A DNA stretch of 64,000 nucleotides, taken from NCBI GenBank assembly GCA_963745675.1, contig CAVUYM010000009.1, positions 620,001 through 684,000 on the forward strand, in the 5' to 3' direction. Positions 19,345 to 29,160 of this stretch are shown one piece after another. A program made the translations under genes and the position numbers. The notes under the pieces were generated by a model. It was not told where the DNA came from, ran no database searches, and saw only the letters and a list, made by a program, of their open reading frames with translations. Numbering within the stretch: the first letter of the stretch is position 1; the number at the start of each line of letters is the position of its first letter. This DNA comes from JAUIIK01 sp963745675 (GTDB lineage: Bacteria; Chloroflexota; Chloroflexia; Thermomicrobiales; CFX8).

Positions 19345-20771
19345 AGGTTGAGCGGTTGACGCGCCAGTCGCGCGCTTCTCCGGCAATCCCGGTCCTGTTC
19401 GCCGTTTCCGCAGGATTGGTCATTGGATGGAGCACAGTACGCGCCGGACCGTTGCCCACGACGGGCATTTTGGCGGCGTTGCTACTCGGAGTGATGTCAC
19501 TTCGAAGCATCTGGGTCCCGGTCGCGGCCCTAATCGCGGTTGCCACAATGGTGCCGTTCCTCGTCATTCCGATTTCCGCCGGCGGCGCTCGCCCGACGCT
19601 CTTTGAGGTCACTGCAGTCGCATCCCTCGGCGGATATCTACTCATCGCTATCCTGGATCGGCGCGAGCGATTCGCGATACAGCCGGAAATCTTGCTTTGG
19701 GCTCTATTCAGCGCGTTTATCGTATTCGCATTCGTACTGGGGGCAAGATTCGGGGCTGGATCGGACCTGATTCGCCTCTTCGCACGCTTCCTACTCGCAT
19801 TTTCGCTCTTCTGGTTGACTATCCAACTCGTCGTCAGGTCACGAAACTCGGCGCTGCGTCTGGTGGAGTGGGTTATTGCCGGGACCAGTGCCGCTGCGGC
19901 GCTGGCGCTCGTGCTCTATGCGGCCGGTCCGAGCGCAACTTTCCGTGTTCTCATTCGACTCGTCCCGTATGGCTATCCTGATACGCGCGTCGTGCGGTTT
20001 ATCGAAGACAACCCGGGCAATTCGATGCGTGCGATAGGGACGGGTGTCGATCCCAACGCATTCGGCGGCATGCTCATGCTTGGATTCGTTTTGGCTGTTG
20101 GTCTGCTTTTTTCGCGGGATCGCAGACTGCCATTGATTCTTCATCTGGCAGCAGTGGCGATAACGGGGCTTGCGCTGCTACTGACCTTCTCCCGGGGAGC
20201 CTGGGTTGGTGCGCTCGTCGGCGCCAGCATAATCGTCTGGTTTCGGGCGCGCTATCTCGTGCCATTCGGACTGTTTGCGGCTTTTGGAGCGCTTGCGATT
20301 GGTTTTGGAGCGACGTTTGTTAATCGCCTTGAGGCCGGTCTGCGATTGCAGGATGCTGCCACACTCCAGCGCTTTCAGGAGTATGACAACGCGCTTGCCA
20401 TCATTCGAGCCCATCCGTGGTTCGGAATTGGCTTTGGCGATGCGCCGTCACCTGATTTCGGCGTTGGAGTATCGAGCATCTATTTGCTGATCGCCGAGCA
20501 AACGGGACTAGTCGGACTGGCCCTTTTCGGGCTATTCTCCAGTGTTGTCATATGGCGTGCCTGGCGCGCATTTCGTGCCAGTGATGATGACTTGCTGTTG
20601 ACCGTTGGCTCCGCGTTTGTCGCGTCGCTGACAGTAGGATTGGTTGATCACTATTTCTTCAATATCCGATTCGTGCATACGGTCGGGCTCTTCTGGATCG
20701 TCGTTGGATTAGTTGTTGGACTTTCTAGCGGATTGATGCCGAAGGTGAATGCGAAAGGAGCTTTGAGATGA
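19335..20771 (+). CDS. O-antigen ligase/polymerase-like membrane protein (Wzy/WaaL, PF04932)
   Basis: A 478-residue multispanning membrane protein with about 11-12 hydrophobic segments. The Wzy_C-like region is visible as LALLLTFSRGAWVGALVGA, with the usual R-G/A pair, and a large loop after it holding RFQEYDNALAIIRAHPWFGIGFG (read here as the PWFGIGFGDAPSP motif). Such proteins polymerise or ligate lipid-linked glycans at the outer face of the membrane. With the nearby glycosyltransferase and PIG-L deacetylase it suggests an exopolysaccharide or glycolipid function. Start is GTG at 19335, overlapping corA; its end overlaps the next gene by ATGA. Confidence 0.78.
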   Translation: MALEVERLTRQSRASPAIPVLFAVSAGLVIGWSTVRAGPLPTTGILAALLLGVMSLRSIWVPVAALIAVATMVPFLVIPISAGGARPTLFEVTAVASLGGYLLIAILDRRERFAIQPEILLWALFSAFIVFAFVLGARFGAGSDLIRLFARFLLAFSLFWLTIQLVVRSRNSALRLVEWVIAGTSAAAALALVLYAAGPSATFRVLIRLVPYGYPDTRVVRFIEDNPGNSMRAIGTGVDPNAFGGMLMLGFVLAVGLLFSRDRRLPLILHLAAVAITGLALLLTFSRGAWVGALVGASIIVWFRARYLVPFGLFAAFGALAIGFGATFVNRLEAGLRLQDAATLQRFQEYDNALAIIRAHPWFGIGFGDAPSPDFGVGVSSIYLLIAEQTGLVGLALFGLFSSVVIWRAWRAFRASDDDLLLTVGSAFVASLTVGLVDHYFFNIRFVHTVGLFWIVVGLVVGLSSGLMPKVNAKGALR

Positions 20772-21667
20772 CCCGGAACTTAGGTGGAGTGTTTGCACCT
20801 GTTGCGACGATCTTCGACGATGCCGGTGAGCTGGATCTGGACAGGTATGCCAGCAATCTGAACTGGTATTGCGGGACGCCGCTTGATGGAATCGTCATGC
20901 TCGGTTCCAACGGCGAATTTGCGGCGCTCGATTTTGATGAACGTCTCAAGCTGATCGAAGCGGGAGCGGCGGCCATTGATGGTCGCAAGACGGTTCTTGC
21001 CGGTACCGGCGCCGAGTCAACGAAACACACGATCTATCTGACGCGCGAAGCGGCCCGTCTCGGCGTGGAGTATGCGCTCATCGTCACTCCGCACTACTAT
21101 CGCCCAAGATACGATCGCGTCGCCTATCTTAATCACTACCTGTCGGTAGCTGAAGCTTCTCCGATTCCGATTATCGTCTACATCATGACAACCTACACCG
21201 GAGTGGATCTCGCGACGGACATTGTCGCGGAACTGTCGCAGCATCCCAATATTGCCGGTGTCAAAGACAGTGCCGGAAGCGCACCGAAGCTGGCTGAAAT
21301 GGTCGCAAACAGTTCGGATGATTTCTCGGTGCTGGCGGGCTCAGCGAGTTTCCTTTACCCGGCGCTCTGCGTTGGGGCAAAGGGCGGTATCGTCGCTCTG
21401 GGGAATGTCGCTCCGCGTGAGTGTGCCCAGCTGTTCGATCTATTCCAGCAGGGTCGGCACGACGAGGCTCGATCGTTGCAACATCGCCTGCTTGCACCAA
21501 ACGCGGCTGTGACTTCACGTTACGGCATCGCCGGGCTCAAGGCTGCCATGGAGCTGGTGGGGCTTGAGACGAGCGATCCACGGCTTCCACAGGGGCCCGC
21601 ATCGCCGGAGGAACGAGCATCAATCGAACGAATCTTCGAGCATGCCGGACTCCTTGCCACAGTTTGA
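20768..21667 (+). CDS. DapA/DHDPS family aldolase
   Basis: An intact 299-residue TIM-barrel aldolase of the dihydrodipicolinate synthase / N-acetylneuraminate lyase family. The Schiff-base lysine is in IAGVKDSAGS; GSNGEFAAL corresponds to the usual substrate carboxylate loop. Closest in style to 4-hydroxy-2-oxoglutarate aldolase-like proteins rather than to lysine-pathway DapA. The catalytic tyrosine is kept, but the usual YNxP that surrounds it is here YIMT, two changes from consensus. Function may therefore differ, or the bases may be wrong. It starts in an ATGA overlap with the previous gene. Confidence 0.83.
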   Translation: MTRNLGGVFAPVATIFDDAGELDLDRYASNLNWYCGTPLDGIVMLGSNGEFAALDFDERLKLIEAGAAAIDGRKTVLAGTGAESTKHTIYLTREAARLGVEYALIVTPHYYRPRYDRVAYLNHYLSVAEASPIPIIVYIMTTYTGVDLATDIVAELSQHPNIAGVKDSAGSAPKLAEMVANSSDDFSVLAGSASFLYPALCVGAKGGIVALGNVAPRECAQLFDLFQQGRHDEARSLQHRLLAPNAAVTSRYGIAGLKAAMELVGLETSDPRLPQGPASPEERASIERIFEHAGLLATV

Positions 21668-22182
21668 AGTCATTGAGATACCGGTTCGAATCGGCCTCGT
21701 GGCCGACACGCACCGCCGAAGCGGCGCGCCGGCTGACTTACCACCTGATCTCCTGCGCGACCTTGGAGGCTGTGATTTGATCCTCCATGCAGGCGATTTC
21801 AATTCAATGGCTGTCATTGATGAGTTGCAGTCGGTGGCGCCGGTTCGGGGTGTTTACGGTAATAACGACGAGCTGGAAGTGGTCCGCAGCACTGCCGAAG
21901 AGGCAGCTACCTCCAGGCCGGCAATTGCCGATTAGGGTTGATCCACGGCGATCAACCCGGAAAGAATGCAAGGCAGGCGGCTATTGACGGCGATGAAAGG
22001 GCACGTCGACTGCGTCGTCTATGGCCACAGTCATCATGCCGGATTTTTCATGCGAAGATGGTTTGTTGTTTGTGAACCCGGGTTCACCGACTCAAAGAAG
22101 ACGCGCTCCAACACGGAGCTATGCGGTCATGACGATCGACGAAGCGAGCGAAATAGACGTTGCGTTTTTCGCCCTCACGTAA
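21642..22182 (+). CDS. YfcE/MJ0936-type metallophosphoesterase (frame-disrupted)
   Basis: A small calcineurin-fold phosphodiesterase of about 180 residues. The metal-binding motifs are present across three frames: GLVADTHRR, DLILHAGDFN, VYGNNDELEV, RLGLIHGDQPGK, and VDCVVYGHSHHAG, then a C-terminus with FVNPGSPTQRRR. Frame changes lie near 21915, 21980 and 22050. The start, ATG at 21642, lies inside the last codons of the upstream aldolase gene, so translation is probably coupled. Natural substrate unknown; family members hydrolyse phosphodiesters in vitro. Confidence 0.75.
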
Positions 22183-22197
22183 ATTAAGGAGCAGACG

Positions 22198-23306
22198 ATG
22201 TTGTTGAAAGATCCAAGAGACCTGCGTATTCCGGGACCGACACCGGTACCACCTCAGGTCGTCGAAGCGATGAGCCAGCCGATCATCCCCCATCGTAGCG
22301 CCGAATTTGCCGACATGTTCGAAGGTTTGTTAGCGGCGCTGAAGCGCATCTTCAATACCAAGGACAATGTCTACGTCGTTGCAGGTACGGGATCAACAGG
22401 TTGGGAAGCGTCGATCGTCAATACCGTATCGCCCGGTGACAAGGTGATTGCCGCCGTCAATGGCAATTTCGGTGTGCGCTTCTGCGTCGTGGCCGAAAAG
22501 ATGGGTCTGAACGTTGTGCGGCTGGAATCGGAGTGGGGTAAACCCGTTTCGCCGGACCAGATCGCGCGAGGCGCTCAAAGAGCATCCGGACACCAAGATG
22601 GTCCAGCTGGTGCATAACGAGACATCAACCGGCGTTCTCAATCCGATGCAGGAACTGGGTGACGTCGTTCGCGACCATGGCGCGCTATTCGTCGCCGACT
22701 CCGTTTCCGGCGCGGCCGGCGCTCCAGTTTATATGGACGACTGGAAGTGTGACATTGTCTTCACCGGCTCGCAGAAGGCGTTCATGTGCCCTCCCGGGCT
22801 GTCAATCATGGGGTTGAGCGAGCGAATCTGGGATGTCACCGCAGATGCCGGATACTATCGCTTCTTGCTTGACTTCGACCGTATCCGTGAGGCAGCAAAG
22901 GGCGGATCGACGCCGAGCACCGCTCCGGTTACGCTGCTCTTCGGTCTGAAAGCGGCCTGCGACATGATCGAGGCGGAAGGTTTGGAGGCGCTCTATGCCC
23001 GTCACATCCGTCTCGGCGAGCACACCCGCGCCGGGCTGAAGAAGCTCGGATCTGGAAATGGTTCCTGAGGAAGGCTATGAGTCGCCGACCGTTTCCGTCG
23101 CATGGATGCCAGAAGGCGTTTCAGCGGGTCAGGTCCAGCAGGCGATGATCGATCGTCACGGCATCTACATCGCTACTGGCCAGGCGCATATGGCGGATCG
23201 CGCCATTCGCATCGGACACATGGGCTGGACGGAGGAGCCGGAACTGGATCGGACACTGGAAGCGCTCGACGATGTGCTGGAGCACGTCCCGGTGGCCGTC
23301 GGATAA
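22198..23306 (+). CDS. Class V aminotransferase, serine-pyruvate / alanine-glyoxylate type (two frame breaks)
   Basis: A PLP enzyme of about 368 residues that moves the amino group of alanine or serine to glyoxylate or pyruvate. The N-terminus RIPGPTPVPPQVVEAM is typical, followed by the PLP-phosphate binding GTGSTGWEAS, the PLP-ring aspartate in LFVADSVSGAAG, and the Schiff-base lysine in FTGSQKAFMCPPG. Two frame breaks near 22570 and 23053 are each explained by one extra base (expected DQIREALKEHP and KKLGLEMVPEEG). It has a strong AAGGAG 8 bases upstream of ATG at 22198. Aminotransferase type is inferred from sequence style. Confidence 0.85.
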
Positions 23307-23360
23307 GCGCACAACCGGCGCCATTTTCCAATGTGAGTAGACATCGAATCTGCCTCGGGA

Positions 23361-23390
23361 TTGGCCAGAGGTTGAAATCGGTACTATAAT
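23361..23390 (+). promoter_or_regulatory. Sigma-70 promoter upstream of rpsA
   Basis: TTGGCC and a perfect TATAAT are separated by 18 bases. The site lies about 130 bases before the S1 coding region, leaving an mRNA leader of about 120 bases that could hold the self-control often seen for S1. Confidence 0.5.
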
Positions 23391-23463
23391 GGCAATCGGG
23401 CAGTAGTCTGCGGGGCCTGACGCATCCGTGTTTCTCCTCGCCGATGACCACAGGAAGAGAAAG

Positions 23464-23535
23464 ATGGCGGTTCGTGAGGGAACGACCGCTGGCAGTTCCC
23501 AAGGGAGATATATCCACATTGGAAAATGTTACTGA
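23464..23535 (+). CDS. Short 23-codon ORF in the rpsA leader (possible true S1 N-terminus)
   Basis: An ATG with the strong upstream AGGAAGAG starts a 23-codon ORF (MAVREGTTAGSSQ at its start) that ends in TGA inside the S1 coding region. It is one frame away from S1. Two readings are possible: a leader peptide, or the real S1 start separated from the gene by one of the window's many single-base errors. The better ribosome-binding site here than at the TTG start favours the second. Confidence 0.3.
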   Translation: MAVREGTTAGSSQGRYIHIGKCY

Positions 23536-24940
23536 GAGCAGAGATCCCGGACGGGTTCTAATGGAGGAGATGCTCTCCGCACCGGAGTATGAGTTCCGTG
23601 CCCCGCAGTTTGGTGACGTCATCGACGGCACGATAACTCGCAAGGATCGCGAGGAACTGCTGGTCGACATAGGTTCAAAGTCCGAAGGCGTCATTTCGTC
23701 ACGTGACTTCTCAACTTTGTCGGACGACGAATTCGACGAGCTCTCGGTCGGAGATCAGGTACTCGTATTCGTTACCCAGCCTGAAAGTGCAGACGGCATT
23801 ATCGGTCTGTCGATTGACCGCGCCCGCCAGGAAAAGAGCTGGCGCAATCTTCAGGAGCGCTACGAAGGCAAACGATGTAATCGAAGCCGAGGTTGTCAAT
23901 TACAACAAGGGCGGTTTGCTCGTCAATCTGGATGGCGTGCGCGGATTCGTTCCGGCCTCGCAGGTGACGGAGATCACCACAGGAGACGAGCAGCAGAAGC
24001 AGGCGGAAATGGCCCGCCTGATCGGCCGAACCCTGCAACTCAAGATCATCGAAATCAATCGAAACCGGAATCGCCTGATCCTTTCCGAGCGCCAGGCGCT
24101 TCAGGAACGTCGCGATGAGATGAAAGAGAAGCTGATCGAGGAACTCACCGAAGGTGAAGTTCGACGCGGTCGTGTCTCGAGCATCTGCGACTTCGGCGCT
24201 TTCGTCGACGTTGGCGGAGCTGACGGGCTCGTGCATCTCTCCGAGCTGTCATGGAGCCGGGTCAAGCACCCGAGCGAAGTGCTCAGCGTCGGTGACGAAA
24301 TCGATGTTTACGTGCTCGGCATCAACTCGGAAGAACGCAAGATCGCGTTGTCGATCAAGCGCACGCAGCCAGAGCCCTGGAGCTGGGTGGCGACCAAGTA
24401 CGAAGTCAATCAGCTCGTTTTGGGCACCGTCACACAGCTTGCGAACTTTGGCGCTTTCGCCAGGATCGAGGACGGCATCGAGGGGCTGGTGCACGTATCG
24501 GAGCTGTCTGAGGCGCGTGTAGAGCACCCGCGGCAGCTCGTGCATGAGGGCCAGGAACTCATATTGCGCATAATCCGCATCGATCCTCAGCGGCGGCGTA
24601 TGGGCTTGAGCCTGCGCCGTGGCGTCGAGGCGACCGATGAAGAGGTTGCCCTGTCGCTCGGTCCCGAGTACGTCGAGTTGAAGCATGGTCTCGTGTCGCT
24701 CGAATTGGCGCCGGAAGATCCTCCGGAGCCAGAATTCGAATCTTTCGATGATGCGCCTGCAATAGAGGCACGTCCGATGAGACACCATCCGATGAGTCAT
24801 CGTCTGAAGCGACCTCCGAGGATGGTTCATCCGACGTTCCATCTGAGTCTCCTTCGGCTGCAATCGAGGATGTCGAAGCTGAAGAAGAAGCGGAAATCGT
24901 GGCCGACGTTGAGGCCACAGACGAGCAAGAAGACGCCTAA
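23519..24940 (+). CDS. rpsA: 30S ribosomal protein S1 (frame-disrupted)
   Basis: Binds mRNA to the 30S subunit. Four S1/OB domains: FGDVIDGTITRKD, DVIEAEVVNYNKGGLLVNL, GEVRRGRVSSICDFGAFVDV and NQLVLGTVTQLANFGAFARI, each followed by typical strands such as DGLVHLSELSWSRV. One extra G near 23868 breaks the frame between domains 1 and 2 (expected YEANDVIEAE). A second break near 24772 affects the tail; in the other frame the protein ends in a very acidic, Ser/Glu-rich stretch finishing ATDEQEDA at 24938. Start is uncertain: TTG at 23519, ATG at 23562, or ATG at 23464 with a frame slip. Confidence 0.87.
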
Positions 24941-24950
24941 GACCCACCCA

Positions 24951-25003
24951 CCATCCCGATTCGCCGGAAGTACGGCTGGCCGCATCCGGCCGAATCGGGA
25001 TGG
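24951..25003 (+). terminator. Long hairpin after rpsA
   Basis: CCATCCCGATTCGCCGG pairs with CCGGCCGAATCGGGATGG, a 17-bp stem with one bulged C and a loop of about 18 bases, starting 10 bases after the rpsA stop. No T-run follows. It probably ends the rpsA transcript. Confidence 0.6.
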
Positions 25004-25222
25004 TTGATACCTCGCAATTTGATACCTCTAGCCAGCATAATTGAACTATTCACGGGCACCGCATCGGGGCGCTACCCGGGCGTAATGCGCCCTCCCCCGG
25101 CGCGTCAGGATTTACAATCTGTGGACCGGACTCATTTCCCAGCGTGATGCGATAAGATGGGGTGATCCGGAATGGCACACTGACAGCGTGACGGTGTCAT
25201 CGTATCCGTTGGAGAGACGGTT

Positions 25223-27681
25223 ATGGCTGACAAATTCGAAAAATTTACAGAACGAGCCCGCAAGGTTCTGACTCTTGCTCAGGAAGAAGCACAACGCTTC
25301 AACCATAATTACATCGGCACCGAGCACCTGCTGCTCGGACTGGTGCGAGAAGGCGACGGCGTTGCCGCCAGGGTTCTTAGCAACATGGGAGTCCAGCTGA
25401 CGAAGGTGCGCTCGGCCGTCGAGTTCATCATCGGTCGCGGCGACTCCGGCGTGACGGGCGAAATCGGACTTACGCCGCGAGCAAAGAAGGTGATCGAGCT
25501 TGCCGTCGACGAAGCACGGCGTTTGAATCACCACTACATCGGCACTGAGCACTTACTGCTCGGCCTCGTCCGCGAGGGCGAAGGTATCGCTGCTGGAGTA
25601 CTTGAGAGCCTCGGCGTGAACCTCGAAAAGGTGCGCGCTCAGGTCATGCAGGTGGTAAGCCAGAATCAGGGCTATCAGCAGCAGAAGCAGACCGCAAAGA
25701 CCCCCTATCTCGATGCTCTGGGATTTGATCTCACTGAAGCGGCGCGTCAGGATCAACTCGATCCAATTGTCGGCCGCGAGAATGAAATCGAACGTGTGAT
25801 GCAGATCCTGACGCGCCGGACGAAGAACAATCCGGCGCTGATCGGCGAACCCGGCGTCGGTAAGACGGCGATCGTCGAAGGTCTGGCCCAACGCATCATC
25901 AATAGTGATGTGCCAGAGCCACTACAGAATAAGCGACTGGTTGCGCTTGATATCGGCGCCCTCGTCGCAGGTACAAAATACCGCGGCGAGTTCGAAGAGC
26001 GCTTGAAGACGATTGTTGGCGAGGTCAAAGAGACGGGCACGATTCTCTTCATCGACGAGTTGCATACGCTTGTTGGCGCCGGCGCGGCAGAGGGCGCGGT
26101 TGACGCCGCGAACATCCTCAAGCCGGCGCTTGTCGCGCGGCGAGCTCCAGACGATCGGTGCGACAACGCTCGACGAATATCGCAAATACATCGAACGAGA
26201 CGCGGCGCTTGAACGGCGCTTCCAACCGATCCAGGTTCCCGAGCCCACAGTGGATGAGACGATTCAGATCCTCCACGGAATCCGAGAACGCTACGAAGAA
26301 CATCATAAACTGAAGATTACCGACGAGGCGCTTGAAGCGGCCGCCCAACTCGCGGCGCGCTATGTGACGGATCGCTTCATGCCCGACAAGGCGATTGATC
26401 TCGTGGACGAAGCATCCTCTCGAGTTCGCATGTACCGCTCCGTGTCGCCGCCAAGCCTCAAAGAGGCAATGCGCGGTCTTGGAGAGTTTGCGAACCGAAC
26501 TTGATGCGGCGGTCGCAAGTCAGGACTTCGAGATCGCGGCTGAACTTCGCGATCGCGAGCGCAAACTGAAACTGCGCATTTCCGATCTTGAAAAGGATTG
26601 GAAAGACGAGCAAGGTAGCGACGCAGCCTGAGGTCAACGAGGACGACATCGCTGAAGTCGTTTCGATGTGGACCGGTATTCCGCTAACGCGAATTGCAAC
26701 CGAGGAATCGGAACGACTACTCCACATGGAAGACGCGTTGCACGAACGGATCATTGCCCAGGAAGAGGCGATCAAGCAGGTCGCGAAGGCGGTGCGCCGC
26801 GCGCGTGCCGGCCTCAAGGATCCACGACGACCGATCGGGTCATTCATCTTCCTCGGCCCGACTGGCGTCGGCAAGTCGTTGCTGGCGAAGGCGCTGGCCG
26901 AGTTCATGTTCGGCTCCGAAGATGCGCTGATCAAGATCGACATGAGCGAGTTCATGGAGCGGCATGCCGTTGCGCGGCTCGTCGGTGCGCCTCCTGGCTA
27001 CGTCGGCTATGAAGAAGGCGGTCAGCTGACCGAGGCAGTGCGCCGCAAGAGCTACTCGGTCATCCTGCTCGACGAGATCGAGAAGGCGCACCCCGAAGCA
27101 TTCAACATGCTCTTGCAGATCCTGGAAGACGGAAGTCTTGCTGACGCCAAGGGCCGTCGAGTCGACTTCCGCAATACGATCATCATCATGACGTCGAACG
27201 TTGGCGCGGACCAGATCATGCAGCGAGGCGGCTTCGGATTCGGCGTCGCAGGCGATGACGAAACGCAGGAACGCCACGAGTACGAATCGATGCGCGAACG
27301 TGTTCTGGGGCAGTTGCGGCAGGTCTTCCGGCCCGAGTTCCTCAATCGTATCGACAACGTCGTCGTTTTCCATTCGCTCACCCAGCCGCAAGTTCGCGAG
27401 ATCGTCGACCTTGAAGTTGTCCCGCATTCGCAAGCAGCTCGAAGAGCAGGAAATCACCATCGAATTCTCGATTGAAGCGATGGATCTGCTAGGGGAACGC
27501 GGTTACGATCCGCAGTACGGCGCTCGGCCATTGCGGCGAATAATTCAGAATCTGATCGAAGATCCGATGGCGGAAGGGCTTGCTCGAAGGCAGGTATACG
27601 CCGGGAGATCACATCGAAGTCGATGTTGAAGATGAGTTGCTCAGGATCGTGTCTTCCTCTGGAGTTGCTCCAGTCGGATAA
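25223..27681 (+). CDS. clpC: ATP-dependent Clp protease ATP-binding subunit ClpC (frame-disrupted)
   Basis: An AAA+ unfoldase of about 817 residues that feeds substrates to ClpP. Order: two Clp-N repeats (both with HYIGTEHLLLGLVREG-like sequence), AAA domain 1 with GEPGVGKTAIVEGLA and ILFIDELHTLVGAG, a coiled middle domain with a UVR-like motif, AAA domain 2 with LGPTGVGKSLLAKALAEF and VILLDEIEKAHPEAF, and the C-terminal D2-small domain. Five frame breaks lie near 26135, 26478, 26628, 27417 and 27590; each is fixed by removing one base (for example LESLRTEL and DLELSRIRKQL are restored). Downstream stop at 27679-27681. No mcsA, mcsB or ctsR genes lie nearby. Confidence 0.9.
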
Positions 27682-27707
27682 TACGTTCGACAGTTCATTG
27701 CAATCTC

Positions 27708-27736
27708 AAATGGGGACGTTCATTGCGTCCCCATTT
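27708..27736 (+). terminator. Hairpin after clpC
   Basis: A perfect 11-bp inverted repeat, AAATGGGGACG and CGTCCCCATTT around a 7-base loop, lies 26 bases after the clpC stop. No T-run follows the stem. It is the likely end of the clpC transcript before radA. Confidence 0.6.
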
Positions 27737-27775
27737 GCGTCCCTTCCGTTCGATGGTTCAGGAGCGTAAATACTG

Positions 27776-29160
27776 ATGGCTAAAGCTCGCACCCTTTACG
27801 TATGCCAGCAATGTGATCACCAGAGCAGCGGCTACTACGGGCGCTGCCCCGAGTGCGGTGCCTGGGGATCGATGGTCGAAACGATAAACCGGCCAGCCAG
27901 CTCAACTGGCAAGGGCGGCCAGCAACGTTCGAGCCGTTCGGCCTCGGGTGCTCCTACGCGCCTGAGCGAGATCACCAGCGCTGGTGTCAGCCGGCGGTCG
28001 ATCCCAATCGCTGAGGTATCGAGAGTTCTTGGCGGAGGGATTGTTCCCGGATCGCTGGTGCTCGTTGGCGGGGACCCCGGAATCGGAAAATCGACGCTGC
28101 TCTTGCAGTGTGCCGGGGCGCTGGCGGCTGAAGATGCGCGGGTCCTCTATGTGACTGCCGAAGAATCTGAACAACAGGTCAAGTTGCGCGCTGACCGGCT
28201 TGGAATTCGCTCAGATAACCTCTATCTCTATTCCGAGACGGAGATCGGTACGGTCATCGACGCGGCCGAGAAACTGCAACCAGCGGTAACATCATCGACT
28301 CTATCCAGACGGTTTTCAGTACCGAAATCACGTCTGCTGCCGGGAGCGTCAGTCAGGTTCGCGACTGCACGGCACGGCTCATGGATTTCGCCAAATCACG
28401 GGATACGGCGGTCTTCATTGTTGGGCATGTGACGAAGGAAGGCTCGATAGCTGGCCCTCGAGTGCTGGAGCACATGGTGGATGCCGTCCTCTATCTGGAA
28501 GGCGAGCGCTTTCACCAATACCGCATCCTGAGAGCCGTGAAAAACCGCTTCGGGTCGATAGATGAGGTCGGCGTCTTCGAGATGGCCGAGGCAGGTATGC
28601 GTGAAGTTGCGAACCCCAGCGAGGCGTTTCTCGAGGAGCGATCTGGCAACGCAGCCGGCTCCGCCGTCACCGTTACGGTCGAAGGGACGCGTCCGATCCT
28701 GGTTGAGGTGCAGGGCCTCACCTCGGATGCGGCCTATGGCAATGCCCGGCGCACGGCGAATGGGTTTGAAATCAACCGGCTGCAGATGCTCGTCGCGGTG
28801 TTGGCCCGGCGTGTCGGACTCAACGTCACCGACCAGGACATCTTTGTGAACGTCGTTGGTGGATTGCGAGTGAGCGAACCTGCGGCTGACCTGGGTGTTG
28901 CGGTGGCGATCGCCTCGAGCTTCCGTGAACGCCGGGTTCGACCGGGCACAGCTGTCGTTGGCGAAGTTGGGCTTTCCGGCGAGCTGCGTTCCGTCAGTCA
29001 GTTCGAACGTCGGATGAGCGAAGCGAAGCGTCTGGGATTTGATCGTATTGTCGCTCCGGCAGCGCTTGGCCGAGGATTAGTGCGCCCGCCGGAAGGGCTC
29101 GAACTTATTCGGGCTTCGTCATTGCAGGAGGCTATCGGCTATTCGATCGATTCCGACTAG
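27776..29160 (+). CDS. radA: DNA repair protein RadA (one frame break)
   Basis: A RecA-like, DnaB-like branch-migration helicase of about 461 residues. The N-terminal zinc finger has VCQQC...CPECGAWGS. The ATPase core has Walker A GGDPGIGKSTLLLQ and then VTAEESEQQVKLRA. The RadA-specific KNRFGS motif is seen in AVKNRFGSIDEVGVFEM. The C-terminal Lon-protease-like domain follows (VEVQGLTSDAAYGNARRTANG), with the usual loss of protease catalysis. The frame breaks near 28290, inside the Walker B strand (expected IIDSIQTVFS). It ends 29 bases past the end of convergent murG. Confidence 0.9.

Noticed and set aside
25181..25199. TGACA-N9-TGTCA repeat before clpC as a CtsR or HrcA operator.
   Set aside because: Arms are only 5 bp and do not match the CtsR heptad repeat or CIRCE.
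25223..27681. Programmed ribosomal frameshifting in clpC or lon.
   Set aside because: There are five to ten breaks per gene, no slippery heptamers with a following structure, and removal of one base restores family sequence at each. Sequence error explains it better.
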